From positions 344,610 to 408,609 of the forward strand of contig NZ_FBYA01000001.1 of NCBI RefSeq assembly GCF_001517545.1: a DNA stretch of 64,000 bases, written 5' to 3'. Shown here piece after piece: positions 27,104 to 35,615 of the stretch. Below the pieces are notes generated by a model. It saw nothing but the letters and a program-made list of their open reading frames with translations. It was not told the origin of the DNA and did no database searches. The stretch's first letter is position 1, and each line of letters begins with the position of its first letter. Origin of the DNA: Limnohabitans sp. Rim47 (GTDB lineage Bacteria > Pseudomonadota > Gammaproteobacteria > Burkholderiales > Burkholderiaceae_C). The position numbers were made by a program, and so were the translations under genes.

Positions 27104-27601
27104 ATGGCATCCGTCAACAAAGTCATCATCGTCGGCAATCTGGGCCGCGATCCCGAAACCCGCTACTTGCCCTCTGGCGATGCTGTGAGCAACATCAACG
27201 TGGCGACCACCGACCGCTACAAGGACAAAGCGACCGGCGAGATGAAAGAGGCCACCGAGTGGCACCGCATCAGCTTTTTCGGCAAATTGGCCGAAATTGC
27301 AGGCCAATACCTGAAAAAGGGCTCGCAAGTCTATGTGGAAGGCAGTTTGCGCACCCGCAAGTACACAGACAAAGACGGCGTCGAAAAATTTGCCACCGAA
27401 ATCCGTGGCGAAACCATGCAAATGTTGGGTGGCCGTCAAGGCATGGGCGGCCCGTCCGATGACGGCGGTGGCGGCGGTTATGCGCCTCGATCGTCGGCAC
27501 CGGCTGCACGCCCGGCGGCAGCTCCTGCCCAGCGGCCAGCGGCTGCACCCAAGCCAGCGGCCAGCAGTTTTGACGACATGGACGACGATATTCCGTTCTG
27601 A
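27104..27601 (+). CDS. ssb: Single-stranded DNA-binding protein
   Basis: Homotetrameric SSB that coats single-stranded DNA and recruits repair and replication proteins. The 165-residue protein has the OB fold (about 1-110) starting MASVNKVIIVGNLGRDPE, with WHRISFFGKLAEIAGQYL and the strand YVEGSLRTRKYTD. A Gly/Ala/Pro-rich linker leads to the partner-binding acidic tip DDDIPF. GAGGAG 5 nt before the ATG is a strong ribosome-binding site, and CATAAT about 23 nt upstream may be a -10 element. Confidence 0.97.
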   Translation: MASVNKVIIVGNLGRDPETRYLPSGDAVSNINVATTDRYKDKATGEMKEATEWHRISFFGKLAEIAGQYLKKGSQVYVEGSLRTRKYTDKDGVEKFATEIRGETMQMLGGRQGMGGPSDDGGGGGYAPRSSAPAARPAAAPAQRPAAAPKPAASSFDDMDDDIPF

Positions 27602-27624
27602 TCCAGCGCAGATGTCTGCATTCG

Positions 27625-27655
27625 AGCCCGCCGCACATGTGCCGTGGGCTTTTTT
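27625..27655 (+). terminator. Rho-independent terminator of ssb
   Basis: AGCCC pairs with GGGCT, enclosing a second pairing GCAC/GTGC, followed by six T residues. It lies 24 bp after the ssb stop. Confidence 0.75.
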
Positions 27656-27713
27656 CATGGATCCGGGCATTTTCAAATGACCCGTCCTGAGCTTCTTAAT
27701 TCACAATGTACTG

Positions 27714-29048
27714 ATGAATGAAATGAACGCCCGTTATTTGCCGCTGGACGATGAGCAGCGTCGTCAACTTCACAACGAAGTGCATGCCCGACCATCGGCC
27801 CGGGTTCGATTGCCCGCTTTGATTGTTTATGTGGCCGTGCTGAACGAGGGTGTAGCGCGCGAGCAAGAGTGGCAACACCTGAAAAACTTGCCCGGTCATG
27901 CCGACTTGGCGCTGGACCGCTTGAATGGCAATTTTTTACGCCTGCGTTGCGACGGTTTCACCGTCAAATGGGAGCGCCACACCGAGTTCACGCGCTATTC
28001 GATCGTTCAGCCCTTGCCTGAGCATGCGGGGTGGGGCTCGGTCTCGCCCGAGCTGGCCGCGCATCTGGTGACGGGGGCCGCGTGGTTGCGCGACATACCG
28101 GGCAAAACCGTGGCCGCCATCCATTTGGGCATGCTGGCCGCTGCGGTGGATGCGCCCAACACCGTCGCTCAGGCGCAGGCTTGGTTGGGCGAGGGTGCTG
28201 TGGTGGGCTCGCGCATGGGCAACACCACCGAAGGCTTGCCACACTCTTGTGTGCTGACCCATTTCAGATTGGGGGCCGATGGCTTTGAGCGCATGTTGGT
28301 GCTGGCGCCGGCGGACACCAGCGAGGCCCGTGCCGGGCGCATTTCGCAGCGTTTGCTGGAGCTGGAAACCTATCGCCTGATGGCCTTGCGGGGCTTGCCC
28401 GTGGCCAAAGCCTTGTCGCCCGTGCTGTCTGACGCCGAAGCCCAACTGGCCGAAATCACGGCTCGGCTGGAACGCAAAGAAGACAGTGACCAGGCTTTGC
28501 TGGATGTGCTGGTGTCTTTGGCTGCCCGAATCGAACGGGCCACAGCGGAACACGGTTACCGTTTTTCGGCCACACGGGCTTATGACACTTTGGTGAGCCA
28601 GCGCATTGCCGAGTTGCGTGAACGACCGATTGCCGGCACCCAGACGGTGGGTGAATTCATGCAGCGCCGTTTGTCGCCCGCCATGGCCACGGTGGCGGCC
28701 ACGTCGCAGCGCCTGTCGGCACTGTCAGAGCGGGTGTCGCGCACCAGTGCTTTGCTGCGGACCCGTGTTGATATTGCCACCGAGACTCAAAACCAGGTCT
28801 TGCTGGAAAAGCTCACCCGTGGGCAGGACCTGCAACTGCGTCTGCAAAGCACGGTGGAGGGTTTGTCGATTGCGGCGATTTCATATTACGTGGTCAGCTT
28901 GGTGCTGTATGGCGCCAAGGCCCTGAAGGCAGCGGGTGTGCCTATTCAGCCCGAAGTTGCGGCAGGGGTGATGGTGCCCGTGGTGTTGTGGGGCGTTTGG
29001 CGGACCACTCGCCGCATCCATGCCCGGCTGCACCAAACGCCGGATTGA
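27714..29048 (+). CDS. DUF3422 family membrane-anchored protein
   Basis: A 444-residue protein with the family hallmark LHNEVHARPSARV near the N-terminus and two hydrophobic segments at the C-terminus (around ISYYVVSLVLYGAKAL and VAAGVMVPVVLWGVW), so the bulk is probably cytoplasmic and anchored by the tail. A long helical, probably coiled-coil stretch (about residues 210-370) precedes the anchor. Function of the family is unknown. It lies 4 bp upstream of the LysR gene but has no obvious functional link to the tcu locus. Confidence 0.85.
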   Translation: MNEMNARYLPLDDEQRRQLHNEVHARPSARVRLPALIVYVAVLNEGVAREQEWQHLKNLPGHADLALDRLNGNFLRLRCDGFTVKWERHTEFTRYSIVQPLPEHAGWGSVSPELAAHLVTGAAWLRDIPGKTVAAIHLGMLAAAVDAPNTVAQAQAWLGEGAVVGSRMGNTTEGLPHSCVLTHFRLGADGFERMLVLAPADTSEARAGRISQRLLELETYRLMALRGLPVAKALSPVLSDAEAQLAEITARLERKEDSDQALLDVLVSLAARIERATAEHGYRFSATRAYDTLVSQRIAELRERPIAGTQTVGEFMQRRLSPAMATVAATSQRLSALSERVSRTSALLRTRVDIATETQNQVLLEKLTRGQDLQLRLQSTVEGLSIAAISYYVVSLVLYGAKALKAAGVPIQPEVAAGVMVPVVLWGVWRTTRRIHARLHQTPD

Positions 29049-29052
29049 CACC

Positions 29053-30012
29053 ATGGAATTGCGGCAACTGCGTTATTTTGTGAAGGTGGTCGAGGCGGGG
29101 AGTATCAGCCGTGCCGCCCTGGACCTGGATTTGGTGCAGTCCGCGTTGAGCCAGCAAATCACGCGGCTGGAGAGCGAGTTGTCGACCCGTTTGTTGCAGC
29201 GCACGCCGCAAGGTGTCACGCCCACTGAAGCCGGAGTGGCTTTTTTTCGTGAGGCCCAATTGACCTTGCGCCATGCAGAGCAAGCGGTGCGTTCGGCCCA
29301 ACAGTCCCGGCTCACGGGGACGGTCAGCGTGGGGCTGGCACCCACAACGGCGGCTGTTTTGGGTTTGCCCTTGATGCAGGCCATGCGCGAGCGTTATCCG
29401 GATGTGCGTTTGCACATGGTTGAAAGTTTGTCTGGGCATTTGTCGGCCATGCTGAATGCAAGGCAGCTGGATTTGACGGTCTTGTTCGACTCGCCGATCC
29501 GTGCCAGTCAGCATTTGCAGACCGCCAGGCGCTGGAGCGTCTTGCCTCTGATCGAGGAAGATATCTTTTTGATCGCATCGCGCCAGACCCGTAAGGCCAA
29601 AGCGCCCGAGAGTTTGCGCATGGCCCAGCTGGCTCACGAGCCGTTGATATTGCCGACGGGGCCGCACGGTTTGCGCAGTGCCTTGAATGCGGCATTTGCC
29701 CGTGCCAATGTCACGCCGCAAGTGACGCTGGAGATCGATTCTCTGGCCATGTTGATGGATGCTGTGCGCGCGGGCCTAGGCGGAACCTTGCAGCCTTGGG
29801 CGGCCGTGTCACGCATGGCGCAAGAGGGCGAATCGTTGTACATGGCGCGCATCACCGACCATCAAGTGACCCGCGTGAATTTGTTGTGTGGATTGTCCGA
29901 TGATGAGTTGTCGCCTGCCGCTTTGGCGACCCGTGTGGTGATGGGTGATTGTGTTCGTGCCTTGGTGCAAAGTGGCGCTTGGCAAGGCGCGTCCATCAGC
30001 CCGTTGGGCTAG
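29053..30012 (+). CDS. LysR-type regulator of the tcu-like locus
   Basis: A 319-residue LysR-family protein: winged-helix DNA-binding domain (about 1-60, ELRQLRYFVKVVEAGSISRAA, QSALSQQITRLE) and a periplasmic-binding-like effector domain. The sequence resembles the Nac/TcuR branch. As it precedes an SDR, TcuA and TcuB on the same strand, it is the likely TcuR-type controller responding to a tricarboxylate. The ATG gives the standard LysR start. The downstream intergenic stretch contains a palindrome fitting a LysR operator. Confidence 0.87.
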   Translation: MELRQLRYFVKVVEAGSISRAALDLDLVQSALSQQITRLESELSTRLLQRTPQGVTPTEAGVAFFREAQLTLRHAEQAVRSAQQSRLTGTVSVGLAPTTAAVLGLPLMQAMRERYPDVRLHMVESLSGHLSAMLNARQLDLTVLFDSPIRASQHLQTARRWSVLPLIEEDIFLIASRQTRKAKAPESLRMAQLAHEPLILPTGPHGLRSALNAAFARANVTPQVTLEIDSLAMLMDAVRAGLGGTLQPWAAVSRMAQEGESLYMARITDHQVTRVNLLCGLSDDELSPAALATRVVMGDCVRALVQSGAWQGASISPLG

Positions 30013-30028
30013 GGTCGGCATGGTTTTA

Positions 30029-30053
30029 GGGGTATCACGAAATGTGATGCCCC
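30029..30053. promoter_or_regulatory. Palindrome, candidate LysR operator
   Basis: GGGG-t-ATCAC-GAAAT-GTGAT-g-CCCC is a 25-bp inverted repeat with one mismatch. It includes the T-N11-A core expected of LysR boxes. It starts 17 bp after the regulator stop and about 100 bp before the SDR gene. A shorter palindrome AAAGT-ATC-ACTTT (30094-30106) repeats its GTATCAC element closer to the start. As the palindrome also follows a stop codon, a transcription-stop hairpin is an alternative, but no U tract follows. Confidence 0.6.
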
Positions 30054-30130
30054 CATCCCCGTACCCTGCTGCACAAACAGGGCTCGGGTGTCTAAAGTAT
30101 CACTTTCAGATATCCCAATGGAGACACAAC

Positions 30131-30886
30131 ATGGACTTGCAGCTCAAAGACAAAACCGCCCTGGTGACGGGTGCCAGTGTGGGCATTGGCCGAGGCATTG
30201 CCAAAGCACTGGCGGCTGAAGGGGTGCGGGTGGCCGTGTCGGCCAGACGCGTGGACAAACTTCAAGAGTTGGCCGCCGAAATTGTGGCGGCCGGTGGCCA
30301 TGCGCCGGTGATCATCGAATCCGATCTGTATGCCGAAGATGCGGCCGCCCGTCTGTCGCAAGCGGCCTTGGCAGGGTTGGGGAGTGTTGATATTTTGGTC
30401 AACAACGCCGGTGGCTCGCGCAGTTTCAAAGAGCTGCATGTGAGCGAAGAAGCCTGGCAAGAAGCCATCACCTTGAACTTTCACCGGCCACGTCAGGTGG
30501 CCGATGCCCTGATTGACCAGATGATCGCGCGGCAGTGGGGGCGCATCATCAACATCACGGGCAAGAGTGAACCAGAACATACCAATGGCGCGTTTTGCGC
30601 CAAGGCCGGTATGCACAGCTGGGCCAAGGGTTTGTCGCGCATGGTGGGCAAGCATGGTGTGACGGTGAACTGTGTGCCGCCCGGGCGCATCCACTCCGAG
30701 CAGATTTTTCGCAACTACACACCGGAATACCGCCAGTGGCAGTGTGACAACGAAATCCCGATGGGCCGTTACGGCGAGCCTGAAGACATGGCCAATCTGG
30801 TGACGTTTCTGGCATCGCCTTTGGCCAGTTACATCACCGGGGCGGTGATCCCGGTTGATGGTGGCCTGCGCAAATACCAGTTCTGA
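30131..30886 (+). CDS. SDR-fold protein lacking the catalytic Ser and Tyr
   Basis: A 251-residue short-chain dehydrogenase/reductase fold. The NAD(P)-binding TGASVGIG (13-20), NNAG (91-94) and Asn116 are intact, as is Lys158. Where the catalytic Ser and Tyr are expected, the protein reads NITGKSEPE and GAFCAK, giving Gly/Thr at 143-144 and Ala154 for Tyr. Classical SDR catalysis is therefore unlikely; it may use another residue, act as a non-redox enzyme, or bind nucleotide as a regulator. The C-terminus ends in the usual GAVIPVDGG. TGGAG lies 7 nt before the ATG. It sits between the LysR gene and tcuA. Confidence 0.88.
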   Translation: MDLQLKDKTALVTGASVGIGRGIAKALAAEGVRVAVSARRVDKLQELAAEIVAAGGHAPVIIESDLYAEDAAARLSQAALAGLGSVDILVNNAGGSRSFKELHVSEEAWQEAITLNFHRPRQVADALIDQMIARQWGRIINITGKSEPEHTNGAFCAKAGMHSWAKGLSRMVGKHGVTVNCVPPGRIHSEQIFRNYTPEYRQWQCDNEIPMGRYGEPEDMANLVTFLASPLASYITGAVIPVDGGLRKYQF

Positions 30887-30920
30887 GTTTGGCTTCAACT
30901 GTCCTCACTGAAAGAGTTTC

Positions 30921-32363
30921 ATGACCGTGGATATTTTGGTGATCGGCGGAGGCAATGCCGCCTTGTGCGCGGCGCTGATGGCCCGTGAAGCCGGCGCCAC
31001 CGTGCGGGTGCTCGAGTCGGCGCCACGCGAATGGCGCGGCGGCAATTCGGGCCACACCCGCAATCTGCGCTGCATGCACGATGCACCACAGGATGTGCTG
31101 ATAGACGCATACCCCGAAGAAGAGTTCTGGCAAGACCTGCTCAAAGTGACGGGGGGCCTGACCGATGAGCATCTGGCGCGTCTGGCCATTCGCCACTCGG
31201 CGACCTGCAGGCCTTGGATGTTCAAGCACGGCGTGCGCTTTCAGCCGTCGCTGTCGGGGGCTTTGCACACGGCCCGCACCAACGCCTTTTTCATGGGGGG
31301 TGGCAAAGCCCTCATGAACGCTTATTACCGCAGCGCCGAGAGACTCGGTGTGCAGATCGATTACAACGCCGAGGTCGTTCAGATCGAGTTGGATGCGGGC
31401 CGCTTTGTGTCGGCGTCGGTCATGCACAAAAGCCCGGATGGTTCGGTGCGGCGTGAACGCCTTGAGGCCAGCGCCTGTGTGCTGGCCGCCGGAGGCTTCG
31501 AGTCCAACCGCGAATGGCTGCGCGAAGCCTGGGGCCAAAACGAGCGCGGTGAATACCCGGCTGATCAGTTTTTGATCCGTGGCACGCGTTACAACCAGGG
31601 TGTGTTGCTCAAGCACATGCTGGACCAAGGTGCCGACCTCATCGGTGACCCGACCCAAGCCCATATGGTGGCGATTGACGCCCGTGCCCCACTCTACGAC
31701 GGTGGCATTTGCACGCGCATTGACTGCGTGTCTTTGGGTGTGGTGGTCAACCGCGAAGCCCGTCGTTTTTACGACGAAGGCGAAGACTTCTGGCCCAAAC
31801 GCTACGCCATTTGGGGCCGATTGGTGGCGCAGCAGCCGGGGCAGGTGGCGTATTCCATCATCGACGCCAAAGCCGTGGGCCGCTTCATGCCACCCGTGTT
31901 TGAAGGCACCCAGGCGGACAGCCTGCCCGAGCTGGCCCGCAAGCTGGGGCTGGATGAAGCTACTTTCATGCAGACCCTGAACGACTACAACGCAGCCTGC
32001 CGAGAAGGCTCTTTTGACCACACGGCGCTGGACGACTGTCATACCGAAGGCGTGAGCCCCGCCAAAACCCATTGGGCCAGGCCACTGGATACCGCGCCCT
32101 ACTACGCCTATGCCGTGCGGCCTGGCGTGACCTTCACTTATCTGGGCCTCAAAACCGATGACACCACTGCTGTGCGTTTCAACAACCAACCCAGCCCCAA
32201 CCTGTTTGTGGCGGGCGAAATGATGGCAGGCAATGTGCTGGGCAAAGGCTACACCGCCGGGGTGGGCATGACGATCGGCACCGCCTTTGGGCGCATCGCA
32301 GGCGAGCAGGCGGCCAAGGCCGTCAAAGCACAAAAACAAGGAGCAGGCCATGCAAACGCTTGA
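30921..32363 (+). CDS. tcuA: FAD-dependent tricarballylate dehydrogenase-like protein
   Basis: Flavoprotein of 480 residues related to fumarate reductase flavoproteins; TcuA oxidises tricarballylate to cis-aconitate. The N-terminal dinucleotide fold VIGGGNAALCAALMAREAG is followed by RGGNSGHTRNLRCMHD, and the C-terminus has the FAD/substrate block FVAGEMMAGNVLGKGYTAGVGM. The gene overlaps tcuB by 14 bp and both are needed for electron transfer in the known system. The true substrate here may be another tricarboxylate or dicarboxylate. Confidence 0.88.
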   Translation: MTVDILVIGGGNAALCAALMAREAGATVRVLESAPREWRGGNSGHTRNLRCMHDAPQDVLIDAYPEEEFWQDLLKVTGGLTDEHLARLAIRHSATCRPWMFKHGVRFQPSLSGALHTARTNAFFMGGGKALMNAYYRSAERLGVQIDYNAEVVQIELDAGRFVSASVMHKSPDGSVRRERLEASACVLAAGGFESNREWLREAWGQNERGEYPADQFLIRGTRYNQGVLLKHMLDQGADLIGDPTQAHMVAIDARAPLYDGGICTRIDCVSLGVVVNREARRFYDEGEDFWPKRYAIWGRLVAQQPGQVAYSIIDAKAVGRFMPPVFEGTQADSLPELARKLGLDEATFMQTLNDYNAACREGSFDHTALDDCHTEGVSPAKTHWARPLDTAPYYAYAVRPGVTFTYLGLKTDDTTAVRFNNQPSPNLFVAGEMMAGNVLGKGYTAGVGMTIGTAFGRIAGEQAAKAVKAQKQGAGHANA

Positions 32364-33516
32364 AGCCCTGACCCGTGATGCCCGTGCTTTGGCGCGTGGT
32401 GAGATGACGGCGCCCGAGGCCGAAGTGGCGCGGCAAATGCAGATTTGCAATGGCTGCCGTTACTGCGAGGGTTTTTGTGCGGTGTTCCCTGCGATGACGC
32501 GGCGTCTGGAATTCGGCAAGGCCGACATCCATTACATGGCCAACCTGTGCCACAACTGCGGTGCCTGCCTGCATGCATGCCAGTACGCGCCGCCGCATGA
32601 ATTTGCCATCAATGTGCCCAAAGCCATGGCGCAGGTGCGTGGCCAGACTTATGTCGACTACGCCTGGCCTCCTGCATTGGGGCGGCTTTACCAGCGCAAT
32701 GGCTTGACGATTTCTTTGATGCTGGCGCTGGGCTTGGGCCTGTTTTTGGTGCTGGCCATGCTCAAGCAAGGCACGCTGTGGGGTGCGCCGGTCGCGGGTG
32801 GGTTTTATGCCGTGTTCCCGCACAACCTGATGGTCAGTTTGTTCGCCCCGATTTTTCTGTTTGCCGTTCTGGCTTTGGGCCTCGGTGTACAGCGCTTTTG
32901 GCGAGAAGTGACCCCGGCTACCAGCGGGGCACCATTGAGTGCACCAGCGGCCGCAGAAGCGACCGATGCCGCATTGCGTTTGAAATACCTGGATGGCGGA
33001 CATGGCGAAGGTTGCCACAACGAAGACGATGCCTGGACGCATGCCCGTCGGCGTTTTCACCACCTCACGTTTTACGGTTTCATGTTGTGCTTTGCGGCCA
33101 CCAGCGTGGCCACCGTTTATCACTACCTGTTGGGTTGGCCGGCCCCTTACGCCTTGCCCAGTTTGCCCAAGTTGTTGGGTGTGGTGGGAGGGGTGAGTTT
33201 GCTGTGCGGCACGTGCGGTCTGGCTTGGTTGAACATCCAGCGGCACCCTGACCATGGTGACCGTGCACAAAAGCCAATGGACCTAGGCTTCATGGCCTTG
33301 CTGGCCTTGATCAGTTTGAGTGGCCTGTTGTTGTGGTGGTGGGGTGCTACCGCAGCCATGCCTGTGCTGCTGGCCGTCCACTTGGGGGCGGTGATGGCCT
33401 TGTTTTTGACTTTGCCTTATGGCAAGTTTGCCCACGGCATTTTCCGCACGGCGGCCTTGTTGCGTTTTGCGGTCGAAAAGCGCGAGCCCAACCGTTTGGC
33501 TCTGGGCGGTGAATAA
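32350..33516 (+). CDS. tcuB: TcuB-like Fe-S/membrane electron transfer protein
   Basis: Reoxidises the TcuA flavin and passes electrons to the membrane. The 388-residue protein has two four-cysteine clusters near the N-terminus, CNGCRYCEGFC and CHNCGACLHAC, typical of two [4Fe-4S] centres, then about six hydrophobic helices containing histidines such as HHLTFYGF that could bind heme. AAGGAG 6 nt before the ATG overlaps the end of tcuA. No TcuC-type permease gene lies in the cluster. Confidence 0.88.
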   Translation: MQTLEALTRDARALARGEMTAPEAEVARQMQICNGCRYCEGFCAVFPAMTRRLEFGKADIHYMANLCHNCGACLHACQYAPPHEFAINVPKAMAQVRGQTYVDYAWPPALGRLYQRNGLTISLMLALGLGLFLVLAMLKQGTLWGAPVAGGFYAVFPHNLMVSLFAPIFLFAVLALGLGVQRFWREVTPATSGAPLSAPAAAEATDAALRLKYLDGGHGEGCHNEDDAWTHARRRFHHLTFYGFMLCFAATSVATVYHYLLGWPAPYALPSLPKLLGVVGGVSLLCGTCGLAWLNIQRHPDHGDRAQKPMDLGFMALLALISLSGLLLWWWGATAAMPVLLAVHLGAVMALFLTLPYGKFAHGIFRTAALLRFAVEKREPNRLALGGE

Positions 33517-33546
33517 AGCCGCTCCTGAGATGGGCGCTTCAGGGCT

Positions 33547-34686
33547 TCAGACCATGTGCATGGTGGGCGCAGAGTGGATCACGCCGCCGCCCAGGCACAC
33601 CTCGCCGTCATAGACCACGGCGCTTTGGCCGGGTGTGACGGCCCACTGGTGTTCCCTGAAGCTCAGTTCGAAACCGGCTTGACCATCGGTCATGCGCATG
33701 TTTTGTAATTCACAGGCAGCGTCCGCTTGTCGGTAGCGTGTTTTGGCGGCATAGCGGCCAGGCTCGGGCGCGGTGCCTGCGCACCAGCTCACATCGGTCG
33801 CTTGCAGTGTGGGTGATTGCAGCCAAGGGTGGTCATGGCCTTGCACCACCCACAGCGTGTTTTTCTCGGTGTCTTTGCGCGCCACAAACCAGGGCGTGTG
33901 TTCGCCACCGCCACGTTGTGCGCCTTTGGCTTTGATGCCGCCAATGCCCAAGCCTTGGCGCTGACCCAGCGTGTAAAAGCTCAGCCCCACATGCTGCCCG
34001 ATGGTGCGGCCCGAAGGGTCCTTGATGGGGCCGGGCTCTTTGGAGATGTATCGGTTCAAAAAATCGCGGAAAGGTCGCTCGCCAATGAAGCAGATGCCGG
34101 TGGAGTCTTTCTTTTTGGCGTTGGGCAGGCCAATTTCTTCGGCAATGCGGCGCACTTCGGTCTTGTGCAGTTCGCCGACAGGGAACAATGTTTTGGACAA
34201 TTGCGCTTGATTTAGTCGGTGCAAAAAATAGCTTTGGTCTTTGGACGCGTCTAGGCCCTTGAGCAGTTCGTGCCGGCCTGTTGCGCTGTTCAGGCGCACG
34301 CGAGCGTAGTGGCCGGTGGCGATTTTTTCGGCCCCCAGCCGCATGGCGTGGTCCAGGAATGACTTGAACTTGATTTCCGCGTTGCACAAAATGTCGGGGT
34401 TGGGGGTGCGCCCGGCCTGGTATTCACGCAGGAATTCAGAGAAAACGCGGTCCTTGTAGTCGGCTGCGAAATTAACGTGCTCGATCTCGATGCCCAGCAC
34501 ATCGGCCACGGCGGCGGCATCGACAAAATCAATGTTGGAAGAGCAGTACTCGCTGTCATCGTCATCTTCCCAATTTTTCATGAAGATGCCAATGACGTCA
34601 TAGCCTTGTTGCTTGAGCAAATAGGCGGTGACAGCTGAGTCGACGCCGCCGGACAAGCCGACGACCACACGAGGGAGTTGGGACAT
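33547..34686 (-). CDS. mnmA: tRNA-specific 2-thiouridylase
   Basis: Thiolates U34 of Lys, Glu and Gln tRNAs. The 379-residue protein has the PP-loop GLSGGVDS (SGGVDS at 12-17), the first catalytic cysteine in NPDILCNAEIKF (Cys101), the second in STGICFIGERPF (Cys200), and the central GHYARVR tRNA-binding region. No Shine-Dalgarno sequence is visible; GATAAT ends 6 nt before the ATG, consistent with a leaderless transcript. A NudJ-like gene lies upstream on the same strand, with the transglycosylase gene inverted between them. Confidence 0.97.
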   Translation of the reverse strand: MSQLPRVVVGLSGGVDSAVTAYLLKQQGYDVIGIFMKNWEDDDDSEYCSSNIDFVDAAAVADVLGIEIEHVNFAADYKDRVFSEFLREYQAGRTPNPDILCNAEIKFKSFLDHAMRLGAEKIATGHYARVRLNSATGRHELLKGLDASKDQSYFLHRLNQAQLSKTLFPVGELHKTEVRRIAEEIGLPNAKKKDSTGICFIGERPFRDFLNRYISKEPGPIKDPSGRTIGQHVGLSFYTLGQRQGLGIGGIKAKGAQRGGGEHTPWFVARKDTEKNTLWVVQGHDHPWLQSPTLQATDVSWCAGTAPEPGRYAAKTRYRQADAACELQNMRMTDGQAGFELSFREHQWAVTPGQSAVVYDGEVCLGGGVIHSAPTMHMV

Positions 34687-34760
34687 GCCGTAATTATCCC
34701 GTGACTGCCTGCGATGTCCGCCGAGGTCATGAATTTATAATGCCAAATGGGTCAAAATTC

Positions 34761-35489
34761 ATGAACCGAGCTTGCACTTGGTGCCAACACTTCAGAACAT
34801 TTCTGCACGATGTCGCGCATGGCATGTTCATCATCACCCACAGTGGTCTGGCCATGGTGGGCTTGACTGCGGTCAGTCTGGGATTGGCTTTGTGGTTGAA
34901 CCCGCAGTGGCTGCACAGCGCCGAAGGTGAAATGTTCAACTGGCTGCGAGAGCGCAGGGTCTTGTTTGCATGGTTGCCCGAAAACACGGCGGAACGCGCA
35001 ACAGCCCTGAACTTGCAGGAATTGCCCCCTTCTCAAGCCGCTGTGGCCGAGTGGTTGGGGCGCAAATACAAGGTTGCACCAGAGCCCTTGGCGGCTTTGG
35101 TGGTCGAATCTCATGTCTTGTCGAAAAAAACCAAGTTGGCGCCGCATTTCATTTTGGCGGTGATGGCCATTGAGTCCAATTTCCATCCTTACGTGCAAAG
35201 CCAGGCGGGAGCTCAGGGCCTGATGCAGGTGATGACCGATATTCACGTCAAGCGTTATGAGGCCTATGGGGGCCGTCTTGCTGCGTTTGACCCTATTTCC
35301 AATTTGCGTGTGGGCGTAGCGGTGTTGTCTGACGCCATCAAGATGCGGGATGGCTCTCAAGAAGAGGGTTTGAAGTTCTATCTGGGGGGCTACGGCCTGA
35401 CCGAAGATGGTGGCTATGTGGCCAAAGTGTTCGCCGAGCAGGCGCAGTTGGACCAAGTCGCCGCAGGCAAAAAACCGCCTGTCCAATGA
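34761..35489 (+). CDS. Lytic transglycosylase (SLT domain), membrane-anchored
   Basis: Cleaves peptidoglycan glycan strands. After a short cytoplasmic N-terminus there is one hydrophobic segment (about residues 25-50, THSGLAMVGLTAVSLGLALW), probably an uncleaved anchor. The C-terminal half is an SLT lysozyme-like domain: MAIESNFHPYVQSQAGAQG with the catalytic Glu and QGLMQVM, then NLRVGVAVLSD and YLGGYG. The start is uncertain; this ATG lies about 20 nt after a perfect TATAAT hexamer at 34736-34741, and an in-frame ATG seven codons upstream would overlap that hexamer. Confidence 0.85.
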   Translation: MNRACTWCQHFRTFLHDVAHGMFIITHSGLAMVGLTAVSLGLALWLNPQWLHSAEGEMFNWLRERRVLFAWLPENTAERATALNLQELPPSQAAVAEWLGRKYKVAPEPLAALVVESHVLSKKTKLAPHFILAVMAIESNFHPYVQSQAGAQGLMQVMTDIHVKRYEAYGGRLAAFDPISNLRVGVAVLSDAIKMRDGSQEEGLKFYLGGYGLTEDGGYVAKVFAEQAQLDQVAAGKKPPVQ

Positions 35490-35615
35490 ATTTTTCTTGT
35501 GACCTTGCAGTCAGTGCGCGGGCTGTTTATTGCTTTTGGTCAAAATCTGCAGATCATCCCATCGCTGGCAGATGACCATTCGATGGCTTACGGCCATCAG
35601 TAGGCCTTTGAGCGC

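Noticed and set aside
30834..32450. Minus-strand 538-codon frame opposite tcuA.
   Set aside because: No motifs and His/Gly-rich composition; tcuA in the opposite strand is well supported.
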